Source: Microvenator marinus (GTDB lineage Bacteria; Myxococcota_A; Bradymonadia; Bradymonadales; Bradymonadaceae). From it: a stretch of DNA of 64,000 nt. Location: positions 3,124,001 through 3,188,000 of the forward strand of contig NZ_CP042467.1 of the NCBI RefSeq assembly GCF_007993755.1, in the 5' to 3' direction. Positions 16,985 to 25,700 of this stretch are shown here, one piece after another. A model generated the notes under the pieces. The model had not been told where the DNA came from, searched no databases, and was given only the letters and a program-made list of their open reading frames with translations. Within the stretch, counting starts at the first letter, position 1. Each line of letters starts with the position of its first letter. Both the position numbers and the translations under genes were made by a program.

Positions 16985-18676
16985 TTAAAGCCCTCCCATA
17001 TCGGCGTCGCCATTCATATCTCCACCCATATCCGGGTCCTCGATAACTACGTTAGGATCGTACTGAGTCAACGGATTCGCGCTCAAGACGAACGCCTGAT
17101 CCGGGCTGATCTCGGTGTTGAGGGTGCTCGCGAGGGGGAACATCAGGTTGGTAATATCCGGACAATTTGCCGAAATCTGCTGGCACCTTGGGGTGTCTTC
17201 GACCGGGTCAAAACTAAAGCCATTTTGCTCGCTGGTGTGGAAGAGGCCCATATAGTGGCCGACCTCGTGGGCCAGCACCTGCGCGGTGAAGAAGTTACCG
17301 TCGACTTCTTCGCCGAAGCCATCGGTCGTCACGCGACCCATGTATTGCGAGGTGAATACGACGCCGCTATTGCCCATACCGTGGAGCCCTGCGGGGCCCG
17401 GTAGTCCGTAAGAAATCCCGATGGCGCCCCCCAGATTGAACGCGCGCACAAAGAAGAGATTGACGCTCATGACATCTTCTAGTGTTGAGCCTGGGCGCTG
17501 AGACTCTGAGAGGAGCAAAGGCAACGAGGCTTCGTCTCGAACGATATCAAATCGGTCTGCAGCCTCGGGGCTCACGTCAAAGTAGCGCACCGTCCTCAGA
17601 GCTACGCCTGCTGCGCGATAGAGCGCATCAAACTCGGCCATCACCTCCACGAAATTCGGGTCGGTTTCGGCGTTTGAGGCGTTGATGTTGGGGAGCCCCA
17701 CAAGATAGACGTTCACGTCGATCACGTTGCCCGGCGTCTCCTTCTCGATCTTGTACCAGCAGAGCTGGTCGTCTTCGGAGAGCACGCGCAGCGTGTGTGT
17801 GCCTGACTCAAGCTGTTGTGCAAATTGCGGGAGCGCTGGGATCACCATGGGATTATGGCTATCGAAAATCTGGTTCGGCACACTCTGGAATCCGTTTGGC
17901 CCACCCGTGAGGTTGATCTGAGAGCCGGACGGAAGTCCAATCTCCTGAACTCTGATCTGACGGTTCGAAGGCGCAAAAGGCGTGAGCATGTAGCTCGTGG
18001 TCGCCGGGTTCACGGTATACGTGATGGTGACCTCTTGATTGATGGCTTGTTCACAGACGATCTCAAAAGGTAGATCCGCGAGTACGGCCGGGTCGATGGG
18101 TACGCGTGGGTCCGGGGCGCAGAGGCCCTGACGCGCGTTCAGCCGTTCACATACGTAGCCTTCACGGCAGTCGGAACTGCTCTCGCACATGCGGACACAG
18201 AGGTTTGGCGACCCTTGCTGCTGCAGGCAACGATTCTCCTCGCCGAGACGAGAACAATCCGCAAAGGTGCCACAATCGAGCGTGGTGCAGTAGCCGTCTG
18301 TCCAGTCGGTGATACACGTCCCGCCCTGACAGTCTGTGTCTTGTGCGCATGCCTCGCCGTCAGCCACGCCTGTGGGTGCCTGGCAAATATCGCCCGCGGG
18401 TGTGGTCACACACGCGAGCCCGGCCGGGCAGGTATCGTCCGAGGTACAGGCGGTCTCACAGACGTCGTTGACACAAAGCGTTCCGACGGGGCATTCGGCG
18501 CATGGATCGGGTGGCGGAAGGTCGGGCTCGGTCGGGCCCACGTCTTCGCCGGCATCTTCGTCGGCGTCGGGGCTCAACATATCCACGGGTTCCATGGGCA
18601 TCCAGCCTTCGGGCTTCTCTTCGGTATCATTGCCGCAGGCGGCTAGAAACAAGGCGAGTACTACAAATTTGCGCAT
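16985..18676 (-). CDS. M43-like zinc metalloprotease lipoprotein with Cys-rich N-terminal region
   Basis: 563 residues. Lipobox LALFLAAC (Cys at 14), then an Asp/Glu/Pro-rich linker with ADEDAGEDVGPTEPDLP. Residues ~55-190 hold paired-Cys modules (CPVGTLCVNDVCETACTSDD, CSRLGEENRCLQQQ, CREGYVCERL) like those common in myxobacterial surface proteins. The C-terminal half carries the metzincin motif HEVGHYMGLFH at about 468-478, followed by CQQISANCPDITNLMFP, the Met-turn area of pappalysin-like (M43) peptidases. It would be a surface-anchored protease. The HEAT gene follows after one base. Confidence 0.85.
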   Translation of the reverse strand: MRKFVVLALFLAACGNDTEEKPEGWMPMEPVDMLSPDADEDAGEDVGPTEPDLPPPDPCAECPVGTLCVNDVCETACTSDDTCPAGLACVTTPAGDICQAPTGVADGEACAQDTDCQGGTCITDWTDGYCTTLDCGTFADCSRLGEENRCLQQQGSPNLCVRMCESSSDCREGYVCERLNARQGLCAPDPRVPIDPAVLADLPFEIVCEQAINQEVTITYTVNPATTSYMLTPFAPSNRQIRVQEIGLPSGSQINLTGGPNGFQSVPNQIFDSHNPMVIPALPQFAQQLESGTHTLRVLSEDDQLCWYKIEKETPGNVIDVNVYLVGLPNINASNAETDPNFVEVMAEFDALYRAAGVALRTVRYFDVSPEAADRFDIVRDEASLPLLLSESQRPGSTLEDVMSVNLFFVRAFNLGGAIGISYGLPGPAGLHGMGNSGVVFTSQYMGRVTTDGFGEEVDGNFFTAQVLAHEVGHYMGLFHTSEQNGFSFDPVEDTPRCQQISANCPDITNLMFPLASTLNTEISPDQAFVLSANPLTQYDPNVVIEDPDMGGDMNGDADMGGL

Positions 18677-19026
18677 TCAGATCTCTTAAATAAGTCACCG
18701 GGCTTAGATGTAGCAGAATTTGTTGGGGTGCGCATATGTATACCAGCCGAATACGAAAGGTGCCCCGGAAACGGCCGTAAGTGGTTGCAGGCCAGACATT
18801 CCACGTCTACTTTCAAATCTCAGGCTATTCGCGCAGCCTGGAGACGGAGCGAGCCTGGTCCCTCCCATCGAGCTCGTCGCTTGCTTTGTCGCAACTCGGA
18901 GAATGACGTTCTGTCATTCTCCGTTTTGTTTCTTGGAACCCAAGTTCTTGGCTTCTGAGCAATCCTTTGTTAGATCTGAAAGGAGTTCTAGAACTCAACT
19001 TCCTTCTAACGAGGACGGAGCCCTCG
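18677..19026. other. 350-base leader/intergenic region upstream of the Ser/Thr kinase
   Basis: Lies between the divergent metalloprotease and kinase genes. It holds a strong + strand terminator-type hairpin (18897-18933) and, at its end, the second copy of the dispersed hairpin repeat. No convincing coding frame is present. Because a + strand terminator without an upstream gene needs a + strand transcript, this stretch is either a long kinase leader with an attenuator or a small RNA gene ending at about 18933. AAGGAG at 18981-18986 has no start codon at a useful distance. Confidence 0.5.
18897..18933 (+). terminator. Rho-independent terminator
   Basis: Perfect 11-base-pair stem: CGGAGAATGAC at 18897-18907 with GTCATTCTCCG at 18913-18923, loop GTTCT, then TTTTGTTTCT at 18924-18933. 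The T-tract is on the + strand side only, so it acts on rightward transcription. No gene ends upstream of it on this strand. Confidence 0.82.
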
Positions 19027-19031
19027 TTGAC
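18994..19031 (+). promoter_or_regulatory. Hairpin repeat copy 2 overlapping the kinase start codon
   Basis: Second copy of the hairpin repeat found in menD. Stem TAACGAGG (19007-19014) with CCTCGTTG (19022-19029), loop ACGGAGC. On the kinase mRNA the loop shows GGAG, a Shine-Dalgarno core, and the likely UUG start (19027-19029) is inside the 3' arm. Folding would therefore hide the start codon. Relative to copy 1 the T-A pair has become A-T and the C-G pair a T-G wobble, so pairing is kept. Confidence 0.55.
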
Positions 19032-20298
19032 ATACACACTTCCAATACCAGGCGAGGTCATCGCCGAGCGCTACAGACTCAAGCGCGCCATTGCGCGTGG
19101 AAGTATGGGTGTGATCATGCAGGCCGAGCATCTGAGCCTGCAGCGCGACGTAGCCATCAAGTTCCTTGCGCCGGGCACGCGCGGCATGGATATAGCCGTC
19201 GGAAGGTTCAGACGCGAGGCCATGTTGAGCAAGGAGCTCAACCACCCGAACATCATCCAGATCTACGATTTCGGGCAGCATCACGACGCCTACTATCTGG
19301 TCATGGAGCTTTTGGACGGCCACGAGGTGCGCGACCTCATCGCGCGCGGCCCACAACCGTTCACACGCGTGGTGGACATAGCCGTTCAAGCCTTAGAGGG
19401 GTTGGCCGAGGCGCATTCCAAGGGAATTGTTCACCGAGACCTCAAACCTGCGAACCTCTTTCTGACCCGCGATCGGCGCGACCGCGACGTGGTCAAACTC
19501 CTGGATTTTGGCATCGCCAAAGCCGTCAATGATCCTGCCGATGATGTGCACCTAACCCAGGCAGGCCGGGTCTGCGGAACGCCTGCGTACATGGCGCCTG
19601 AGGTCTATCTCGACGAGGCAGTGACGCCCGCCATCGACGTTTACGCCATGGGGCTCATCATGCTCGAGCTTCTCTATGGACGGCGGATCGTCGAGCATAA
19701 GATGCCGGCGGTGATGATGCTCAAACACCTTCGGATGCCGTTCTACCTTGTAGATGCCTTGAGAGATTCGGCGCTTGGTGCCGTGCTTGAACGGGCTTTG
19801 CACAAAGAGCCGGAAGAGCGATTTGGGCACGCGGACGCGTTCCTTGGGGCGCTCCTCGAGGTGAAGTCGGTACCGGAGACCACCCTTTCGCGGTTTGATA
19901 TCGACCGCGAGTTTGACCGGATGTTCGCGGATTTCAAGGCCGATCCAAACGTCTCAAAAACCCTGCGCGACCTCGGTGAAGACGCCCTGGACGAGAGCGC
20001 GGACCTGGACTTGGGCGAGGATTGGGAGCCGTATGAACCGGTGTCGGAGCCCCCGGACGAGGCGAGGACCGAGAGCGATATCAAACGGGCGACGCACGTC
20101 CTCTCACATACCTACTTTCCGGACTCGACCTCGGGTACGTGGCAGCGTGTGGGCGAGCGTTCTGGCACCTCGGAATCTTTGAGTGCGTTGCCCAGTGCGA
20201 ACGTGGATCCGATCGAAGAATCCAAGGCTGATATCCTTGTGGGCGTGGCCGCGGCGCTGGTGCTTATCGTATTGATCGTCGTGCTCTACGTGTTCTGA
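19027..20298 (+). CDS. Ser/Thr protein kinase with C-terminal membrane anchor
   Basis: 423 residues if the TTG at 19027 is used, which has GGAG 6 bases upstream and starts right before the kinase fold; the frame stays open to 18967 but only through the hairpin repeat. Hanks motifs: glycine loop IARGSMGVIM, VAIK Lys45, HRDLKPANL with Asp138, DFG Asp160, and GTPAYMAPEVY. The domain ends near 275. An acidic region (300-365) and one membrane helix at the extreme C-terminus (ILVGVAAALVLIVLIVVLYVF) follow, so the kinase faces the cytosol. It has no PASTA or sensor domain. An active kinase is predicted. Confidence 0.9.
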   Translation: MTYTLPIPGEVIAERYRLKRAIARGSMGVIMQAEHLSLQRDVAIKFLAPGTRGMDIAVGRFRREAMLSKELNHPNIIQIYDFGQHHDAYYLVMELLDGHEVRDLIARGPQPFTRVVDIAVQALEGLAEAHSKGIVHRDLKPANLFLTRDRRDRDVVKLLDFGIAKAVNDPADDVHLTQAGRVCGTPAYMAPEVYLDEAVTPAIDVYAMGLIMLELLYGRRIVEHKMPAVMMLKHLRMPFYLVDALRDSALGAVLERALHKEPEERFGHADAFLGALLEVKSVPETTLSRFDIDREFDRMFADFKADPNVSKTLRDLGEDALDESADLDLGEDWEPYEPVSEPPDEARTESDIKRATHVLSHTYFPDSTSGTWQRVGERSGTSESLSALPSANVDPIEESKADILVGVAAALVLIVLIVVLYVF

Positions 20299-20372
20299 AC
20301 AACGTCATTTTTCTGGGGATTTAGCCCCACTTGAGGTAACCTCTCCTTGCACAACACGCATAGGAAGTAGCC

Positions 20373-22277
20373 ATGGGCATGCACGACGTACGAGTAGCAG
20401 GAGCCGAGGAGCTTAGACAATTCATGAAGCGCCTCTTGCGCGACGTCAAAGCCCTTGAACGTATGCTCGCCGACGGCCTTGTTGAAACGGGCGTCCGGCG
20501 CATCGGTGCGGAGCAAGAACTCTTTCTTGTCGACGAGTCTTTTGGCGCAGCACCGGTGGCGCTGGAGGTGCTCAATCGCCTCAAAGACCACCCTGAATTC
20601 ACCACAGAGCTCGGCCTCTTTAATATCGAGTTCAACCTCGACCCACAGGAATTCGGCGGCAAATGCCTGAGCAATATGGAGCGCGACTTAAACCGCTTTT
20701 TGGAGCTCGCACGCCAGGCCGCGGCCGAGGTCAACGCGCACGTGGTGCTCACGGGCATCCTGCCCACGCTGAAGCTCACGGACTTACACCTTGGCAACAT
20801 GACGCCAAACCCGCGCTATTACGCGCTCAACGACGCGTTGTGCAAGTTGCGCGGGGGCTCCTACAACTTCCATATCAAGGGCGCTGACGAGTTCATTGTG
20901 CAGCACGATAACGTGATGCTCGAGTCGTGTAATACCTCGTTCCAGGTGCATTTCCAGGCGGGCCCCGAAGAGTTCGCGCGCCTCTACAACGTGGCCCAAC
21001 TCGTGGCCGCACCGGTCCTTGCCGCGGCCTGCAACTCGCCATTGCTCTTTGGGAAGAGGTTGTGGCGAGAAACGCGGATCGCGCTCTTTCAGCAGTCGGT
21101 GGACACGCGAGGGTCTGGGACGGCAATCCGCGAGAAACACCCACGCGTGAGCTTCGGGCACCGCTGGTTGGACGATTCGGTGCTCGAGATTTTCCACGAT
21201 GATATCGCGCGTTTCCGAGTGCTTATCGATACTGAGGTGGATGAGGATCCCTTCGAGGCAATCGAGGCCGGGCGACCTCCGAGCCTTAAGGCGCTGCGGC
21301 TGCACAACGGCACCATCTATCGCTGGAATCGCGCGTGTTATGGTGTGCACGAGGGCCAGGCGCACCTGCGTATTGAGAACCGCGTGCTCCCGTCTGGGCC
21401 GACGCCGATAGACGAGCTCGCGAACGCCGCATTCTGGTTTGGACTGATGATTTCGGTGGCCGAAGAGCACTCTGACGTGCGCGAGGTCATGGACTTTGAC
21501 GACGCGAACTCGAACTTTTTGGCGGTGGCGAGGCAGGGGCTGAGCGCGCCGCTCAAATGGACGGACGGCATCACGGCGTCGGCGGACGAGCTGATTTTGC
21601 ACCGCCTTCTCCCCATGGCGCGCGAAGGACTGCTCAACCGAGGCGTAGATCCGGACGATGTGTCTCGTTATCTGGATGTGATGGAGGAGCGGGTCAAGAC
21701 CAAGCAGACCGGCGCGATGTGGGCGCTGAACTCGTTCCAGGGCATGAAGCACAAGCGTAGCATGTCCGAGCGCCTTAGCGCGCTCACAGCGGCCACCGTG
21801 ACCAGGCAGCGCCTTGGGACGCCTGTGCACACCTGGGGGCTCGTAGATACGCACGAGGGCGCGTCCTGGAAGGATAATTTCTACAGGGTCGAGCAGTTCA
21901 TGAAGACCGATATCATCACGGTGAATCAGGACGAGGTCATAGACCTTGTCGTTAGCGTGATGGATTGGCAGCAGGAGCGCCATATTCCGGTGGAGGACGA
22001 CCAGGAGAATCTGGTGGGAATCGTGACGTATCTGACCATCTTGCGATACCTGAATCAGGAGGGAGAGCGCGGGGATGCGGTCAGTACGATCATGCATACG
22101 GAGGTGGTGACCGTGACGCCGGAGACTCTGACCACCGATGCTGTGCGCATTATGCGAGAGAATAAAGTAAGCTGCCTTCCGGTTGTGCGCGATGGGAAGC
22201 TCGTTGGGTTGGTGACCGAGCGCGATTTCCTACGTATCACCGAAGAACTCATGGAAGAGAAGCTCTCTCGCGCATAG
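20373..22277 (+). CDS. Glutamate-cysteine ligase family 2-like protein fused to two CBS domains
   Basis: 634 residues. Residues 1 to ~490 match the GCS2/carboxylate-amine ligase fold: GVRRIGAEQELFLVDE, TTELGLFNIEFNLDPQEFGG, TSFQVHFQAGPEEFARLYN, AHLRIENRVLPSGPTPIDEL. Residues ~506-625 form a CBS pair (VEQFMKTDIITVNQDEVI..., STIMHTEVVTVTPETLTTDA..., CLPVVRDGKLVGLVTERDF). The ligase part would join an amino group to a gamma-carboxylate; the substrate is not defined. CBS pairs bind adenine nucleotides, so energy-state control is inferred. It starts 74 bases after the kinase and is followed by a TPR gene after 3 bases. Confidence 0.85.
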   Translation: MGMHDVRVAGAEELRQFMKRLLRDVKALERMLADGLVETGVRRIGAEQELFLVDESFGAAPVALEVLNRLKDHPEFTTELGLFNIEFNLDPQEFGGKCLSNMERDLNRFLELARQAAAEVNAHVVLTGILPTLKLTDLHLGNMTPNPRYYALNDALCKLRGGSYNFHIKGADEFIVQHDNVMLESCNTSFQVHFQAGPEEFARLYNVAQLVAAPVLAAACNSPLLFGKRLWRETRIALFQQSVDTRGSGTAIREKHPRVSFGHRWLDDSVLEIFHDDIARFRVLIDTEVDEDPFEAIEAGRPPSLKALRLHNGTIYRWNRACYGVHEGQAHLRIENRVLPSGPTPIDELANAAFWFGLMISVAEEHSDVREVMDFDDANSNFLAVARQGLSAPLKWTDGITASADELILHRLLPMAREGLLNRGVDPDDVSRYLDVMEERVKTKQTGAMWALNSFQGMKHKRSMSERLSALTAATVTRQRLGTPVHTWGLVDTHEGASWKDNFYRVEQFMKTDIITVNQDEVIDLVVSVMDWQQERHIPVEDDQENLVGIVTYLTILRYLNQEGERGDAVSTIMHTEVVTVTPETLTTDAVRIMRENKVSCLPVVRDGKLVGLVTERDFLRITEELMEEKLSRA

Positions 22278-22280
22278 ATT

Positions 22281-22841
22281 ATGGCCATCAAGACTAGAGT
22301 GGATGATGATTGGATTGAACGGGTGGTGGACCACGAGGATTTTGAGAAGGCGATCGAGCGCCAGGTCAAGACCGTGGAGAACCTCAGGCGACACCTCGAG
22401 AAGAACCCTACCGAGCAGGCGAAAGCTGACCTTGGGCGTGCGGTGCAGCGGCTCTCGGAGTGGTACCGGTGGACTGAGCAGTGGAACGAGAGCCTTAAGC
22501 TCAAGGACGAGGCGATTGCGATCTGGGCGGAGCTCGGGCGTGAGCGGGCGAGGACTTTGGTGCTTTTGCAAAAGGCCCTGACGCAGCATTTTGCGGGCGA
22601 TAAAGAGGCTGCGTACACGCGTTTTGACTTGTTGCTTTCGCGGCTAAATCACGTGGAGGAGCTGCAGAATTATTTGGACTTTGCGCATGATTGGCGCGCG
22701 CGCTGTCTCGCGCGAGACGGGCGTTTTGAGGAGGCCAAGGCGGATATGGAAGAAGCCCTCAAACTCCGCATCCAGCGCGGCAACGAGCCTCATATCCAAG
22801 AAACTCGCCGTCTTTTGGATTCTTTGTCTACGATACAATAA
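22281..22841 (+). CDS. Small TPR-like helical protein
   Basis: 186 residues, soluble, almost wholly helical. Segments such as RLSEWYRWTEQWNESLKLKDEAIAIW, RTLVLLQKALTQHFAGDKEAAY and DWRARCLARDGRFEEAKADMEEAL have the spacing of tetratricopeptide repeats, as in eukaryote-like sensor scaffolds. The stop overlaps the patatin ATG by one base (TAATG), and the start is 3 bases after the GCS2-CBS gene, so it sits inside one operon with both. Specific function not visible. Confidence 0.7.
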   Translation: MAIKTRVDDDWIERVVDHEDFEKAIERQVKTVENLRRHLEKNPTEQAKADLGRAVQRLSEWYRWTEQWNESLKLKDEAIAIWAELGRERARTLVLLQKALTQHFAGDKEAAYTRFDLLLSRLNHVEELQNYLDFAHDWRARCLARDGRFEEAKADMEEALKLRIQRGNEPHIQETRRLLDSLSTIQ

Positions 22842-25240
22842 TGCTTACCAACCTCAAAAAGACCGCACTCGTCCTTGGGACCCTGCTCCTCTCCTTCCCC
22901 GCCTACTCCCAAACCATGGAGACCGCGCCGGGAGAAGATATCGAGGGGCTCATCTCAGCGCCGAACTTCGCGTACATGACGGCTGCTGTGCCGCAGACAG
23001 CCACACCGAATATCGGGATCACGGTGAGTGGCGGCGTCTCGCTCGGCGTCTATCAGGCCGGATTCATGTACGTCTTTACGGAGATGATGAAGTCGCAAAA
23101 GGCGAACTTGAGGTTGTTTACAGGGGCATCAGCCGGCAGCGCGAATGCGCTGATCTCAGCCATCAACTCGTGTCTTCCGCCGAACCCAAAGCCCACCGAA
23201 GACCTCGGCTGGAAGATCTGGATGGACGTAGGCTACGAGAGTCTTTTTGACCCCGAGAACGTCTCGAGTATCTCGGTCTTCAACCGAAACGCCCTCATTC
23301 TGGCCACCGAAGAAGCTCGAAAGACGCTGGCAAAGGGTTTGCGCGAGGATTGTGACGTGGTGGTGGGGATGTCTACGACCCGAGCGCAGGCGCGGGTGGT
23401 GGAGATCGCGCCCGGGCTGAGCGTGCCCTCTCAGGACGAGAAATTTGTGGTTCGACTTCAGGGACAGGGGCTTGGAAAGGCGCCGATTGTGGAGAATTAC
23501 ATCGATCCGCGGTCCAATGTGGCGCAGCCGCTCTTGCCACTTCGTCAGAATCGCGATGACGGCGATTTTGAGACGGCGCTCCGCAACTTTGATTACGTGA
23601 TCGACGTGCTCTTTGCGTCCATGTCGTTCCCGATTGCGTTTGAGCCCCAGAAGGTCCGGTATTGTTACGCGGCACCGGCCGACGCGCAGTCGGGGATTGT
23701 GGAGCGGCCCTCGTGCGAGACACCTGAGCGTACCGAGGCGTTCATCGATGGCGGCGTTTATGACAACAACCCGCTCAGGCTCGCGTATTCGATCGCACGC
23801 ATGGGGCTCAGGTACGACGAGACTGGCCGAGTCTTCTGGCGAGACCCAGTGGAGTCGCCGATGAAGGACCCGCCTTTTGCGAACATGCAATACCTTTACG
23901 TGGACCCGGACACCCCGGCGTATCCGACGGTCCCTGAGGAAGAGGAAGAAGGCGAGCAGGAGCTGATTTCACAGGCGATAGGACTCGTGCAGAGTTTTGT
24001 GGAGACTTCGCGCTCGCGCGAGCTCTACGAGCTCCTGCGTAGTGACGTTGAGCTTGAGGGGCGGATGCGGCTTTCGCGGGCGCACTACCCCACGGTGAGC
24101 GAGCACCTCTACGCCTTTATGGGCTTTCTCGAGCGCGATTTCCGAGTCTTTGATTATTACCTCGGCATGTACGACGGATTTACCTCGGCGCGCTCCTATT
24201 TCATGAAGGATGCGTACACCAAACTCGATATCGACCCGATCGTGAAGCATCGTGGAAAGTACATCGATGAGTGGCGGCCATTTGCGTGTTTGTTGGGTTT
24301 CTTTGAGGCGCATTATGCGGAGCACCAGGAGGCATGCCTGGGGCCCGGCCTCTCGAATTTCCGCATCCTGCTGCAAATCGCACTCGACCGCACGTACAGC
24401 GAGTGTTCAAGGCTTACGCCGAGCGATATGGGTACCTTTGTGCACCAGCATTGCGAGGCGGCAACGAGGCGGCGAGAACCGGTCAAGGTGCCGGGTGTTC
24501 GGCCGTTGCAGCAGACCGAGGACGACCCGGAGCCATGGCGGCGCGCAGACACCGAATCCAAGTTCTCGCACACTCTTCGACTTCTGACCGGCTACCAGTT
24601 TGAGTACCGCGACCTCGGGTTGCCCCGGGAGAAGGCTGAGAAGGGGCGCTACCGCATCAGGCGCAGCATTCTGCAGCTTCTGAGCGCGCTGAGTGAGGAA
24701 CAATCGAACATCTTGGACCGCACGGCCCTGCTTACGATCGGGCGTTCAGCGGTTAACGAGATCGCCTACGAGTCCCCGGATTTCTACGGTTATGTGGTGA
24801 TTGGTTCGGCAGCCGAGGCGGGTATTTCGTGGACCCCTTTTGACTGGGAGCCAAACTGGTTGCGCCTGAATATGGCGCTACAGGTCAAAGGCCTTTTTGC
24901 CGCACTCACACTGGACGGCACGGGCTTGCAGATGACCCCGATGCTCGGCCCCGAGTTCGAACTTTATGGCATCACAAATTCTATTGTGCAGCCCATCCTG
25001 GGCGTGCGCGGCGGCTACCAATTTAGCACGGTGGACAACTTCAAGCTGGACCCGTGCCTCGAAGCCGCCGCAGCCGGCGACGAGCGCCGCTGCTCCCAAT
25101 TCATTGTAGAGCCCTACGTAGCTGTGACCTTCATCGAGCGATTCCGCGCCCAGCTCGTAGCCGAAATCTATGCCGAGACCTTTCGTTTTGACGACCGCCG
25201 CTACAACCTACTCTTGGGCGTGGGCGTTCACTTCTTCTGA
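22841..25240 (+). CDS. Secreted patatin-like phospholipase with C-terminal barrel-like domain
   Basis: 799 residues with a signal peptide (cleavage after AYSQ, 24). The patatin domain has the oxyanion loop SGGVSLGVYQAG (63-74), nucleophile Ser97 in GASAGS, and the catalytic Asp in DGGVYDNNPL (about 303). A long middle region (~330-600) is not assigned. The last ~150 residues show alternating strand patterns (YGYVVIGSAAEAGISWTPF, LNMALQVKGLFAALTLDG, RYNLLLGVGVHFF) and end in Phe, the sorting mark of outer-membrane barrels. This suggests a lipase displayed or exported through its own barrel, in the manner of PlpD-type proteins but without a recognised POTRA domain. Confidence 0.82.
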   Translation: MLTNLKKTALVLGTLLLSFPAYSQTMETAPGEDIEGLISAPNFAYMTAAVPQTATPNIGITVSGGVSLGVYQAGFMYVFTEMMKSQKANLRLFTGASAGSANALISAINSCLPPNPKPTEDLGWKIWMDVGYESLFDPENVSSISVFNRNALILATEEARKTLAKGLREDCDVVVGMSTTRAQARVVEIAPGLSVPSQDEKFVVRLQGQGLGKAPIVENYIDPRSNVAQPLLPLRQNRDDGDFETALRNFDYVIDVLFASMSFPIAFEPQKVRYCYAAPADAQSGIVERPSCETPERTEAFIDGGVYDNNPLRLAYSIARMGLRYDETGRVFWRDPVESPMKDPPFANMQYLYVDPDTPAYPTVPEEEEEGEQELISQAIGLVQSFVETSRSRELYELLRSDVELEGRMRLSRAHYPTVSEHLYAFMGFLERDFRVFDYYLGMYDGFTSARSYFMKDAYTKLDIDPIVKHRGKYIDEWRPFACLLGFFEAHYAEHQEACLGPGLSNFRILLQIALDRTYSECSRLTPSDMGTFVHQHCEAATRRREPVKVPGVRPLQQTEDDPEPWRRADTESKFSHTLRLLTGYQFEYRDLGLPREKAEKGRYRIRRSILQLLSALSEEQSNILDRTALLTIGRSAVNEIAYESPDFYGYVVIGSAAEAGISWTPFDWEPNWLRLNMALQVKGLFAALTLDGTGLQMTPMLGPEFELYGITNSIVQPILGVRGGYQFSTVDNFKLDPCLEAAAAGDERRCSQFIVEPYVAVTFIERFRAQLVAEIYAETFRFDDRRYNLLLGVGVHFF

Positions 25241-25262
25241 AATTCTAGCTAGGGACTTAAAC

Positions 25263-25700
25263 ATGGAAAATATCTACAGTGCTCAAGGTTCCAACGTACC
25301 TCAAGGTAAGGCCGAAATCCGCATTCTGGACGCCGAGATCGAGTTCGACGGCACACAAGGGATGGGAACTTCAATTCCTGGACCCGCGCACCTACTTGCA
25401 AGTTCATTGGCTGCTTGTCTTCTAAAGAACGTCGAACGGTTTCATCACCGCCTACCTTTCGAATACACCAAAGCTACGGCTCATGTAGAACTGGAACGAC
25501 AGGACGCTCCCCCAAAAATAATACTCGCGCGCTTTTTGCTTGAGATAGAAACGGATGAAAATCCCCAACGATGCGCCTTGTTGCACAAGAACGTCCGAAA
25601 ATACGGGACCATCACCAACACCTTGTCCGCCTGCTGCACCATTGAAGGTACCTTGCGAGCCGTTAGAACCAATGGCACTACAGAAGATTTCCATGCGTAA
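25263..25700 (+). CDS. OsmC family peroxide/thiol protein
   Basis: 145 residues from the ATG at 25263. The OsmC/Ohr fold is indicated by GPAHLLASSLAACLLKNVERF with Cys52 and by the second redox Cys at 124/125 (SACCTIEGT), preceded by LLHKNVRKYGTITNTL. These reduce organic hydroperoxides with a Cys pair. The gene is 22 bases behind the patatin gene. Its composition is lower in GC than the genes before it, and it marks the change to a less dense, partly damaged stretch. Confidence 0.85.
   Translation: MENIYSAQGSNVPQGKAEIRILDAEIEFDGTQGMGTSIPGPAHLLASSLAACLLKNVERFHHRLPFEYTKATAHVELERQDAPPKIILARFLLEIETDENPQRCALLHKNVRKYGTITNTLSACCTIEGTLRAVRTNGTTEDFHA

Noticed and set aside
20784-22097. Long open frame (437 codons) antisense to the GCS2-CBS gene
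   Set aside because: Its translation is Arg/His-rich without family features and is the mirror of a well-supported gene in GC-rich DNA.
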